Positions 46,601-57,525 of a stretch of DNA of 64,000 nucleotides are shown here, piece after piece; the first letter of the stretch is position 1, and every line of letters begins with the position of its first letter. The DNA comes from Beroe forskalii. Its lineage: Eukaryota; Ctenophora; Nuda; Beroida; Beroidae. The position numbers were made by a program, and so were the translations under genes. The notes below the pieces were generated by a model. That model searched no databases. It was not told the origin of the DNA and saw only the letters and a program-made list of their open reading frames with translations. Where the stretch lies: assembly GCA_011033025.1 (NCBI GenBank), contig WFMF01000253.1, positions 186,001 through 250,000 of the forward strand. The letters run 5' to 3'.

Positions 46601-49459
46601 CACTCACACAAATCAATAAACTGCGTGTTTCACGCACACGAAGCAATCAATTGCGTGTTTCACTCACACAAATCAATAAACCGCGTGTTTCACTCACACG
46701 GACAATAAACTGCGTGTTTCACTCACTCAAATCAATCAACTGGGTCCTGAGATCGTCCTTCAAACTACTCTCGTCGATGGTATTAACTATGAAGGAGGCG
46801 TAGGCGTTAGCATCCAGCGGCACTAGTCGGTTGCAAGACAACTCCATGATAAGAGTTGCAGATACTTCAGCCACCGACCTAGGAGGAGGGGGGAATAAGT
46901 CGCCTTGATATTTTATACTTTAACGAGACGTATTCATGTGGAACGAATTTTGGGGGGTTTACAAAATAAAATCACCATATTTTCGCACTCGACTAATCGA
47001 CGTTGCATTCATGTTCATACGTTCACATTTAATCTATATAAATTAATTTTCAAAACAACAGGCTGGCCGGGATTTATTCTTTATTACTGAAAGCATGTTT
47101 CCTATTTACCAAACACAATAGGCAATTCAATTAGTGTGGTGGTAGCTTAGAATAGTCTTTGTCCTCTACAAAAGCATTGAGTTAGGGGCGTTCTATTTAC
47201 TAAAAGCTACAGGAATTTATACCTTGTCGCCCGCATGTCTGGGTCTGCATACTTGGACAGATAGTCAATGTTGTCATACTCCGTATGGTAAGTGAAGTAA
47301 TCTCCAACCACCGTCAAATCTATACTCGAAACCCCTGAAATAGTCACTGTAAGACTACAAGTCTATACTTGAAATCCCTGAAATAATCACTGTGAGACTA
47401 CATGGGAATACAAGTCTATACTTGATGCAGTTGACACCCCTAAAATAATGGCTTGTGAGACAATAAATCTATACTTGTACCCCTGGAATATTCACTTGGA
47501 CCCAATTAAATAGGGTCAACTTTGGAATACCTTTCGAGGGCACAGCTCCGGGATATATCCGGTTCTGACCCGCAGCCCATAGGATCAGTATGGACCCAAT
47601 CAGACAAAGGTCTATGTATTGAAGTGTTTGAGACACCTGTGAAAACGTTAAAATCAAAAATAGCTAGGTATAACTCATGCAAGTTGCAACTATTAATATC
47701 TTACCTGCTGATCCTATGAAAGAGGCGTAATCCGAACCGGAGCCGAGTGTTTTAAGAACAGGCACATCACCAGTTGGATTAGACGTAGAAAGGGGGAAAT
47801 ATTTCAATCAACTAAGCTAACCGATACTGATGTAGTAATTCATTTCAATTCCTAGTTATTCACCAAAGATCTCACTGACATTTCACGACTTGATTAGTCG
47901 ATTAGCTAATTGCCTAGCTACTCACGTTGATTTCCACTGATCGTAAAAGGTAGCTCCCTTGCAGTCGGAGACACTACTGCATCCTGCCCTCTTTGTTGCT
48001 CTTTCTAGCAAAGGCCTGATGAAAAGTTATTATTTGATGTATCAAACATCACGAAAAAGAAATTTTTCTCTGGTAGTTTAAAGAATAATAATTTTAAGTT
48101 TTTGAAATATATTCACAAATCTCAAAAGCCACAAAAAGATCATTTGAAAAGGCATGCTGACAGTCAAAGGTGTTTGTTGAGTTGGTCTACTGTCAGTCGT
48201 CTTGCTGGGTCACGGTGTAGGGCATTCTGGTATCAAGGGCTGCTAGTGACTGAAATACTGGTTTACATGAGTTAGGGTGGCTGCTGGTAGGTTACCTGAA
48301 GTTAGGAGTGGCTGCTTACCTGAAGTTAGGAGTGGCTGCTGGTAGCTTACCTGAAGTTAGGAGTGGCTGCTGATAGGTTACCTGAAGTTAGGAGTGGCTG
48401 CTGGTAGGTTACCTGAAGTTAGGAGTGGCTGCTGGTAGGTTACCTGAAGTTAGGAGTGGCTGCTGGTAGGTTACCTGAAGTTTGGAGTGGCTGCTGGTAG
48501 GTTACCTGAAGTTAGGAGTGGCTGCTGATAGGTTACCTGAAGTTTAGGAGTGGCTGCTTAGTTACCTGAAGTTAGGAGTGGCTGCTTACCTGGAGGGTGG
48601 GTTACCTGAAGTTAGGAGTGGCTGCTGGTATGTTACCTGAAGTTAGGAGCGGCTGCTGGTATGTTACCTGAAGTTAGGAGTGGCTGCTGGGCTGAAGTTC
48701 AAGTTCCCTGAAGCCGCTACATCCACATTGACGTAAGCCACCATTTTCTCCTGCAGCAGAGTGATGTAGTCCTCCACAAACTCCGTGCTCCCGATAATTC
48801 CTTGCTCCTGAGAGGAAGTTCGGTGGTAGAAACCTTCATAAATCATAATCTGTAGTCTACTGTACAATTTGAAATGGCCCCCTTCATAATCTGTAAAAGT
48901 GACTACTGTATAATTTGAAATGGCCCCATCATTAATTGCTGCTAAAAACAGCCATAATTAGAGTGACTATAATAGACTCATCAGCTAAAATTAATAGCAC
49001 CAACCTCTGCTCCCCAACTAGCGAATACAATCGTTCTCCTCGGCTTCCACCCTGTCTCTCGCAGCTTCTTCAGACCATGGCCTAGCTCGTTCAGAACTGA
49101 AACACGAAGTGGAGATTTACTGATCTCGAAAATGTGAGGCATTCCAATTCCCGGGCGATAATTAAAAAAAGAGTCGAAGAATGTGAGCAGGAGTGATGGA
49201 ATCATCAAGTAAAGAACGGTGAGCAGTGAGCACACGATACTTTACAATTACCACAAGAGAAAAACACAAATTCAAGAGACAAGCAAAAATTTCTCTTGAA
49301 TCTGCGACACTTACCTGCAAGACCGGTTGTGGCGTCCACTGCCCCGTAAACCCACGTGTCTCTATGGTTACCAATCATCACCCATCTGTCCGGCTCCTGG
49401 GAGCCCTTCAGAACTCCGAAGATGTCCTCGATCTCAACCAGCTTGTACTCCAGATTCAC
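43656..49459 (-). CDS. FOLH1: glutamate carboxypeptidase II / NAALADase-like peptidase, 3' eleven exons
   Basis: M28B zinc peptidase; vertebrate relatives release glutamate from N-acetyl-aspartyl-glutamate or folyl-polyglutamate at the cell surface. Exons (minus): 49315-49459, 49005-49096, 48668-48807, 47926-48015, 47705-47784, 47223-47334, 46727-46878, 46464-46548, 44611-44709, 44006-44120 and 43656-43736. They total 1191 bp in one frame (396 residues), about the catalytic and dimerisation half of human GCPII. The metal ligands and catalytic Glu are all present: NHRDTW (His), GAVDATTG (Asp), SWGAE/EQGIIGSTE (Glu-Glu across a junction), VNVDVAASGN (Asp) and YHTEYDN (His). The end QLTIATWVVKAAARALASEA matches the family C-terminus. 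The membrane anchor and protease-associated part are not in the window. The intron before 47784 ends in AC rather than AG. The symbol is family-level; NAALAD2 is equally possible. Confidence 0.93.
44206..44440 (-). repeat. three duplicated acceptor/exon-start copies in the GCPII intron
   Basis: The true exon starts at 44120 with TTTTCAG, GCACATGGTATTC. Copies near 44207-44220, 44362-44378 and 44423-44440 repeat CAGGCACATGGTATTCT, with similar flanks, as decoy 3' splice sites. Confidence 0.88.
44719..44761. repeat. 35-bp TGACGTCA dimer beside a GCPII acceptor
   Basis: Units start at 44719 and 44754: TGACGTCATTATCAGGGGTT then AGAGTG. They begin about 10 bp upstream (in transcription) of the exon starting at 44709, so one lies in the acceptor region. 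The same body occurs after the PDE9 donor at 433 and at 632. Confidence 0.8.
46005..46047. repeat. 35-bp TGACGTCA dimer
   Basis: Palindromes at 46005 and 46040, 35 bp apart, in a GCPII intron. Confidence 0.75.
46399..46470 (-). repeat. tandem duplicate of a GCPII 5' splice site
   Basis: The exon end at 46464 (GAAAACACAAAAAG, then GTGATTTAC) is repeated about 49 bp further into the intron as GAAAACACAAAAAG, GTGGTTTAC. One decoy donor. Confidence 0.85.
46591..46726 (-). repeat. 30-bp minisatellite made from a GCPII 5' splice site
   Basis: Four copies follow the exon ending at 46727. Each carries TTGATTT followed by GTGAGTGAAACACGCA, equivalent to the real donor TTGA, GTGAGTGAAACACGCA. Confidence 0.9.
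47358..47500 (-). repeat. three duplicated acceptor/exon-start copies
   Basis: The real acceptor is GTGACTATTTCAG then GGGTTTCGAGTATAGAT (exon from 47334). Upstream copies read ATTATTTCAG, GGATTTCAAGTATAGAC; ATTATTTTAG, GGGTGTC...AAGTATAGAC; and GAATATTCCAG, GGGTACAAGTATAGAT. All keep AG|GG and AAGTATAGA. Confidence 0.85.
48265..48667 (-). repeat. about 31-bp minisatellite made from a GCPII 5' splice site
   Basis: About 13 copies on the minus strand of CCAGCAGCCACTCCTAACTT followed by CAG and GTAAC. This is the end of the exon 48668-48807 (PAATPNFR) plus its donor, so every copy offers another CTTCAG|GTAAC donor. Confidence 0.93.
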
Positions 49460-49538
49460 CTGGGCAGGGTGGCAGAAAATGTGATATAATGTTATACTAC
49501 AGATTCTACTGTAATAGGCAGGTGAGACAATTATGATA

Positions 49539-50861
49539 AGTCAAGATCGAAATTTGGTGACAAAACCGATTATTTCCATTCAAAATCATGTTTTTGTGAC
49601 TTAGTTTGACTTTTCTGAACAGGTTTAAAGTGATTCCGAACAAATTTGGAGAATTTTTGAAATGGGTGTCAGGGTGTCATCTCGGTGTCACCGCGTCACC
49701 ATTTTCAGGAATAGAGGCCTCAAGATGGTTGAAGCAGTATCTAATGGCCATCAGCAATCATATTTGATCACATAAAATCACCAGAACATGTTGAAACACC
49801 CAGAAACACGCATTTCAATTTTGTCACATTTTGTTACAAGTGCCGGTAATTTGGCGGATACTCTCAGGTCATGAAAATGGTGACAAGTGCCATATCTCGA
49901 CTTCTGCAATAGATAGCCACACCAAATTTTGCAGGCATGTCAATTTCATGGTAACTAGAAGATATAAATCATCAGACATTCAAAAATTACATTTTCAGGT
50001 CTTTTATGGCCCTTTTTTGATTTTCAGCTGATGTGACACTGTATTTTCAGGCTAAGTCAAGATCGAAATTTTGGTCGACAAAACCGATTATTTTGAATCA
50101 AAATCATCTTTTTGTGACTAAATTTGACTTTCTGAACGATTTAAAAGCGATTCCGAACAAATTTGGAAAATTTTTGATTGGGTGTCATGGTGTCATTTAG
50201 GTGTCACCGCGTCACCATTTTCAGGAATAAAGGCCTCAAGATGGTTCAAACAGTATCTAGTGACCATATCTGATCATATAAAACCATCAGAGCATATTAA
50301 AACACCCAGGAACACGCATTTCAATTTTGTCACATTTTGTTACAAGTGCCGGTAATTTGAGGGATACTCTCAGGTCATGAAAATGGTGACAAGTGTCATA
50401 TCTCGAGTTCTGGAATAGATAGCCACACCAAATTTTGCAGGCACGTCAGTTGAATGTTTACTAGAAGAAATAAATCGCCATCTCAACAAAAAAGTCGATT
50501 TTTCGTCCGTGATGACCGATTTTTCGTTTTTTAACTGTATTTTCAGCCTATGTCAATATCGCAATATTACCTGACAAAATCGAAAATTTTGGATCAGAAT
50601 CATGTTTTTATGACTTACTTTGACATTCTGAACGGTTTAAAAGTGATTCCGAACAAATTTGGAAAATTTATTTTTTGTGTCACCATGATGTCATCATGTC
50701 ATCACTGTGTCATCACCGACTCTAAAACTGCTCAGAAAGTGTCTAATGACATCCTACTATCATATCTGATGGTTTGGAACCAACAAAAAATGTCAGAACA
50801 CCCAGAAACACGCATTTCAGTTTTGTCACAAGTGCCGGTAATTCGGGGGATTCATCTACTG
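49539..50861. repeat. about 500-bp tandem repeat, 2.6 copies
   Basis: Units start near 49541, 50057 and 50553 at TCAAGATCGAAAT-like sequence and share GATTCCGAACAAATTTGG and GTGTCACCGCGTCACCATTT. The last copy is cut at the inverted-arm boundary. No exon of the carboxypeptidase lies in it. Confidence 0.85.
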
Positions 50862-52362
50862 CTGGCTGCTAAGTCGGGTTGAATTCAGGCTGCAAAAAAA
50901 ACCAATGCACGCACTATATAGTGAGCTGCATGCCGCGCGCCGCGCGCGCGCTATTTATATAATGTACGCGCGCGAACAAGCTTATTTTAAAAAGCTTTGT
51001 CTATTGCGCCCCACGTCAAAACTGGAAATTTTCGCGGGAAAATTGCGAAACATGATTTGGGAACTTTTTCACCAACAAAGAAACTATAATCATATTGTGC
51101 TCATTCATGTGAGGTATCTGATCAGTAGGTCACACTCCAAGCATACTGGAATTGAGGATACGATCATGTAGAGCAACCAGTCTTAGAAGCTTGAAAAGTG
51201 AAATCCTCCCAATCCAAAGTCTTATCTTTGAAGGTGTATGGGTATATGACAAACATAAAATAAATTCTGAATATCAATTTTCTAACCCAAAGATCGTAGT
51301 GGAGAAGGAAGAAACTAAACTGTGAATCATCAGCGCCCAGCGGTTACCCTGCAGATGTAAGGTCCTCCCTTGTCAACTGCGATGAGGTTTTCTATCAGCA
51401 GGTGACGAGAGAGAGAACGGAGAGGTTTCGGCCCACCGTACCTCTCACAGCTTACAACTGCAGGGCTGGGTCCCCCAGATCTCCGGAATTCTGAGCATCA
51501 CAGTTTAGAGAGAAAGGGGGGATTGGACATAGAGATCAATGGAAGTAGAAGAGATGAGTGATGGTTCAGTAACTGATTGTAGCTCGCATGAAATCCCATG
51601 TACCCTAAACGGATCCTAGATATTAATACATGTGAATTACCCCAACATGCATTGCTCATACTACTTATTAGGCTTTGGTTCGTATCAATGCCTTAGTTGC
51701 AACCCTATACGTCGGGTTACTGGGGAAAGGCTCTGCACGACCTTATTGGCCCCTTCTATTACCCTATAAAATATAAAATTCTTAGGGTCGGCGGTAGTCT
51801 TGAACAACCCCGACACCACCGGCTAGCCTACCAACTACCCAACCAGCCGGTCCCGTTCAACTGATGAGGCAGCCGTCTAGCAGACCGGACCACAGGAATG
51901 GCCCGATTGGCATATGATGGCATATGATATTACCCTCAACCATCAAAGATTGATAACCAAAATAAGTTTTCTAGAATCTAGAGTAAATTTTATCCATCAC
52001 TTTTTTCTTTTATCCCTGTACTAAGATAATACATGCGGTATCGTGCTGATATAATAGGAATTAGGAAATGCTCAGTTAATACTCGTAGATTAGAGATAAC
52101 ATGATAATTAAATATATCAAGAAATTGAAGAGCTTACCAAGATGATTTAAGCTGTCTTGCATAGTCACATGTTACCTCTTTTATCTTCCTGACCTCTGAA
52201 AGCCGCAGCAACATTCTGAAGATAAGGAGGCAATGCGGCATTCAGCAATTGAGATTGTGGGTTAGCATAATATACTAAGCTACTGTCAATTCCCAATTAT
52301 CACCTGAGTTAACTGTGAGATACTGTGACTTGTTGTAAAGGCAATTTGTTATGAAAGTAGGC

Positions 52363-54013
52363 TTTCCAGTCCGATACTCCGATAATCGAAACCGATAATT
52401 ATCTCCGATAATTCGTCAAAATAAAGAAATGAATTATCGGTTTATCTAGATAAAAATTATTCTTATCTAGATAAAATAGCAAAACTGTTTTCATTGAAAT
52501 GGTTGTAAAATTGAAAAATTTCAAAAAAGATTCTCACTCTCGGACTGGTTTCAACTTTCACCAGTCCGAAGGATCACTGCCACCTGTCTAGCATGTCACT
52601 GGCACCTTTCTGACCAATCACCAACACCAGTCTGACATACCACAGACAACTATTTGATGTATAGTTGAAACGATCCTGATGTATCACTGACACGAATTGT
52701 TTAATGGATAACTGATACCGACACAAACCTGGCACCAGTGACATTATTCTGTCGTGTCGCAGACCCAAGTCAGATATTTATCATTGAAACTGGTCAGACG
52801 TACTACTGATACTAACAGTATGCTGGATGACTGAAACCACTCTGCCGTATCAATGACACCAGTCTGCCCATGCCGTATCACTGACACCATGCTGTCGTAT
52901 CACTGACACCAGTCTGACTTATCACTGACACCAGTCTGCCGTATCACTGACACCAATCTGCCGTATCACTGACACCAATCTGCCGTATCACTGACACCAA
53001 TCTGCCGTATCACTGACACCAGTCTGCCGTATCAATGACACCAGTCTGCCCATGCCGTATCACTGACACCATGCTGTCGTATCACTGACACCTGTCTGCC
53101 GTATCACTGACACCAGTCTGTCGTATCACTGACACCAGTCTGCCGTATCACTGACATCAGTCTGTCGTATCACTGAACCCTGTCTGCTTTATCTCTGACA
53201 CCTGTCTGCCTTATCACTGACACCAGTCTGCCTTACCACTGACACCAGTCTGCCGTATCACTGACACCAGTCTGACTTATCACTGACACCAGTCCGCCGT
53301 ATCACTGACATCAGTCTGCCGTATCACTGACACCAGTCTGCCGTATCACTGACACCAATCTCTCGTATCACTAACACCAGTCTGCCGTATCACTGACACC
53401 AGTCTGCCGTATCACTGGCACCAGTCTGTCGTATCACTGACGCCAGTCTGCCGTATCACTGACACCTGTCTGCCGTATCATTGACACCATTGAGAGTCCG
53501 ATGAATTGTGACGTATTATTGACACTATTCTGTCGTAAGATTGATCATTGACAACAGTATTCATAAGGCATATCGAACGCGTCTGACGTATCACTGACAC
53601 CAATCTGATGCATGATAGATACCTTTCGTACGCATCTCTGACCTAGTCTGCTGTAAAGTATTCCTTATACCGTTGTGACGGATTAATGGCTAAGTCTAAC
53701 AAATCAATGATATCAACCTGAATGAACTCTGGAACCAATCGGAAGCGCCTTTGGTACCACTATTACGTATCATTGACAATTTGTAGAGGTAATGTTATCA
53801 CTAACAACAGTCTCACTTTTCACTAACGCCAGTCGGGTGTAACAATCACCATGATATCAGACTGACGTATATTTGGTGAAAGTAACCAGATTGACAGTGG
53901 CAAAAAAGTTTTTAAAAAAATAGATTTTATCTAGATCAAAATTTTATCTAGATAAAACCGAAAAAATTATCGGTTTATCTAGATAAAAAATTTGTTGCCG
54001 ATAATGGAAAGCC
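52363..54013. mobile_element. candidate 1.65-kb TIR element filled with a minisatellite
   Basis: Ends are GGCTTTCCA and TGGAAAGCC with TA at each side. Both ends hold ATTATCGGTTTATCTAGATAAA repeats. It is absent from the left arm, where the flanks (TTGTTATGAAAG) continue differently. The short termini make the class uncertain. Confidence 0.55.
52560..53500. repeat. 22-bp minisatellite
   Basis: About 35 copies of TATCACTGACACCAGTCTGCCG with variants. Confidence 0.92.
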
Positions 54014-54180
54014 TAGATAAGAGGGGGAATTAGACTATACTAACACAGTGCATTCTGATGAGATGGGGAATAAGACAATACTAACACATCGCATTCTGAT
54101 GAGAAGGGGTATGAGACGATACAAACTTAAAACATTCTGATAAGAGGGGGAATTAGTCAATACAAGCAAAGAAGTTACTA
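54014..54180 (-). repeat. short remnant of the 41-bp satellite
   Basis: Three or four copies of GAGGGGGAATTAGAC and CATTCTGATGAGA, against roughly 3 kb in the left arm. Confidence 0.8.
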
Positions 54181-54559
54181 ACCTTCGATGAGAGGGTGGG
54201 CAAGAGAGTCGGGAGAGGGTCTTTCAAGTGCCATCGAGCTCTAGAATGAAGGTTCCACATCAGATTGTATATGTTCAGGGAGGGTGGTGTTGATCGTCTT
54301 TTTGAAGATGTGTGGAGTTTAATATGAATGGACTAGGTAGAATCATATGACAGAGCGGACTAGCAACCTGAATATAAGAAGTTGTTTCAAGGTAAGGAGG
54401 AACTTGATTGCTTCATGATTTAATTGAAATTATTATTTTTGCACGATTCCTATCTAAATGTGATTCTTCTTAGCTTCTATAGAGAAAAAAGTACCTTTAT
54501 TCTGCGAAGCAGCTCCGTTGATAGAGGAGTATAGGTATCCCAGCTCCAGGGTCCAGCAC

Positions 54560-55560
54560 ACTTTCCAAGCATCAAAGAGTCAGCCATAGAGTGCACCCAG
54601 GATGGACGAGTACATCCCAGGATCAAGGTGTCTCTTCCAGGATCATGGAGTCTCTCCCATGATCAAGGAGACTCTCTCAGTTTCAAGACGACTCTCCCAG
54701 GATCAAAGAGACCCTTTCATAATCAAGGAGTCAGTCCTATGATCAAGGAATGCACACTGGGATGAAGGAGTGCAGCCTCTCGGGATCAAGGAGTCTGTCG
54801 GAAGATAGGAGTCTTCACCAGGTTCAAGCTTTCAAGGGTTCTTTTTCAGGATCATTGATCAAGGAGAGCAACCCGAGAAACCAGGATATATGAGTGTATC
54901 CAAGGATCAAGGAGTCTCTTCCAGGATCATTAAGTCTTTCTCAGGATCAAGAACACTTGCCCAGGCTAGGATCATGGAGACTCTTCTAGGATCAAGAATT
55001 AAATCCCAGGAAACAAGGAATCCGTCCTAGATGAAGGAGTCTATCCTGAGATGGAGGAGTTTTCAGATGGAAGAGTCTTTCCCAGGATCAAGGAGTCTTT
55101 CGAAGGATCGATGAGCCCATCCCAGTCTTTCCTATGATCAGGGAGACTCACTTAGGATCAATGAGACTCTCACAGGATCAAGGAGACTCTCTCAGGATCA
55201 AGGACAATTTTGCAGGATCAAGAATCCAGATTCCAGTCTTTATAGGATCAAGGAATATACCCTGTGATGAGTGCAGCCTGGATGAAGGAGTCTGTCCCAA
55301 CTCCAAAGATAGAAGCGCCTTCACCAGGTTCAAGGATTCTTTCTAGTATCAAGAAGTGCATCCCAGGATTAATGAGTGTATCGCAAGATCAAGGAGACTA
55401 TCCCAGGCCAGTATCAAGGAGACTCTTCTAGGATCAAGAATTAAATCCCAGAACAAGGAATCAGGCCTAGGGATGAAGGGGTGTATCCTGGGAAAAAGGA
55501 GTCTTTCTATGAAGGAGTCTTTCCCAGGATCAAGGAGTCCTTCCTGAAATAATTGGAAGC
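54560..55560 (-). repeat. CCAGGATCAAGGAGT minisatellite (arm copy)
   Basis: Reverse complement of 18535-19560, with the same order of variant units. Confidence 0.9.
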
Positions 55561-56073
55561 TGAACAAAGGTTTGATGATTTGGAGAGCTTATCCATATTC
55601 CATAATCCAAGCTTGATACTTCAGAGGATGACAGACAGATCTATCCTATTATCAAGGTACGTTGGTAAGTCAGAGCACAACAATTCACAACAGTAATATA
55701 GTAACCAAACACATGCAGACGGCAAAATATTCAAACTGACCAAACCTGTATAATCTTTGGCAAATCAACCAATAAAATAAAACAAATAAAACAAGAAATT
55801 TCAATTTGCACTATCAATATTTCTAGAAAAATGACAGGCTTATGGTGTCCGAGAGTGGACACAAAAAAAATAAGTCGAAAAAAATAAGTTGAAAAAAATA
55901 AATCGAAAAAAATAACTTGAAAAAAATAACTCGAAAAAAATAACTCGAAAAAATAAATCGAAAAAAATAACTCGAAAAAAATAACTCGAAAAAAATAACT
56001 CGAAAAAATAACTCGAAAAAAATAAATCGAAAAAAATAAATTTACAGTTCACAGTTCAGTATGGGAGACTTGC

Positions 56074-56117
<44 letters not shown>

Positions 56118-56455
56118 TATGCAGGAGACTCGCTTGCTAAACACGTATATCCCTGTTCTGTGTTCGCATTGCGCGGGGCGCTTCCGAAAGCGCTGCGCGC
56201 GTACGCGTACGCACGCCTATGCGGGCTTCGGAAAAATTGTCGTACGTTGTATGACCCACTGACTTCACCAAACCAGGTGCTAACGCCGATAGGCGTGCGC
56301 CGCGCGCAGAAGAGGGTTATCTTGTTTGAGTAAGCCGCTGACGCTGCAGTGCGGCGCTGATCCTCACGAGCCGGTCATCAGTGTCATCGGCCGAGAAAAG
56401 AACCAACGACAGCGCACTGGCGCAGTGCACACATGCTGATGCACGCGGCGCAGAA

Positions 56456-56517
56456 TTGCCAGGCGTTGCCTGGCCCCCTCGCGTTGAAAAAAATATGGGG
56501 CAGACAACGCCTGGCAA
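56456..56517. mobile_element. 62-bp mini TIR element (TTGCCAGGCGTTGCC family)
   Basis: TTGCCAGGCGTTGCCTGGCC to GGGGCAGACAACGCCTGGCA, nested in the 3.87-kb element. Confidence 0.75.
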
Positions 56518-57525
56518 GCGCAGAATAGGGCGCTTGTTAAGAAAACATCACTCAGAAACACTTTAAACTTAAGGGCTTCTTTTTCTGACATTGCCCGACC
56601 CATTATTATCGAAAAAAACTAGTCGAAAAAACAAGTTAAAAAATAAGTCGAAAAAATAAGTCGAAAAAAATAAGTCGAAAAAAATAACTCGAAAAAAATA
56701 ACTCGAAAAAAATAACTCGAAAAAAATAACTCGAAAAAAATAACTCGAAAAAAATAATGAATAAGTCGAAAAAAATAACCCGAAAAAAATAACTCGAAAA
56801 AAATAACTCGAAAAAATAACTCGAAAAAAAATAACTCGAAAAAAATAACTCGAAAAAAATAACTCGAAAAAAATAACTCGAAAAAATAACTCGAAAAAAT
56901 AACTCGAAAAAAATAACTCGTAAAAAATAACTCGAAAAAAATAACTCGAAAAAAGTAAATCGAAAAAAAATAACTCGAAAAAAATAAGTCGAAAAAAATA
57001 AGTCGAAAAAAATAAGTCGAAAAAAATAAATCGAAAAAAATAAATCGAAAAAAATAAATCGAAAAAAATAAATCGAAAAAATTATATCGGTACCATTGGT
57101 ACCATTGGCACCAATGGCATCACTGTCGCCAATGGCACCATTGGTGCCATTGGTGCTTCTACCCTCTAATAGTGATCTCGACTTTAGTATCGCTTCTTAA
57201 TGGCGCCATTGGCTCCATTTAAATGGTACCATTGGCATCCAATGGTACCAATGGAGATAGGGTGCACCATTGGTGTCATTTCAGCAATCACCATTGGTAC
57301 CAATGTAAAAGAAGCGCTTTCCTATGGGGAAGCGCGCCGTGCAATGTGAACAGGGATTTATGTCGACGGACGTTAAGTCCGTTTATTTCTTCTGACTGGA
57401 TGGCGAGAGCGCTAAGTGACCGCGTCCAAATGTGGAACGTTGCACCGCACGTTGCCCTAACCTAAACCAGGACCCTGGTTACGCACACGGAGTGCGCGGC
57501 GCAGCAGGGGAACCCCTGGTTAGGG

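Noticed and set aside
52363..54013. Calling this segment a Tc1/mariner element
   Set aside because: Only 9-bp termini and a TA at each side; without other copies the class cannot be supported, so it is listed only as a candidate TIR element.
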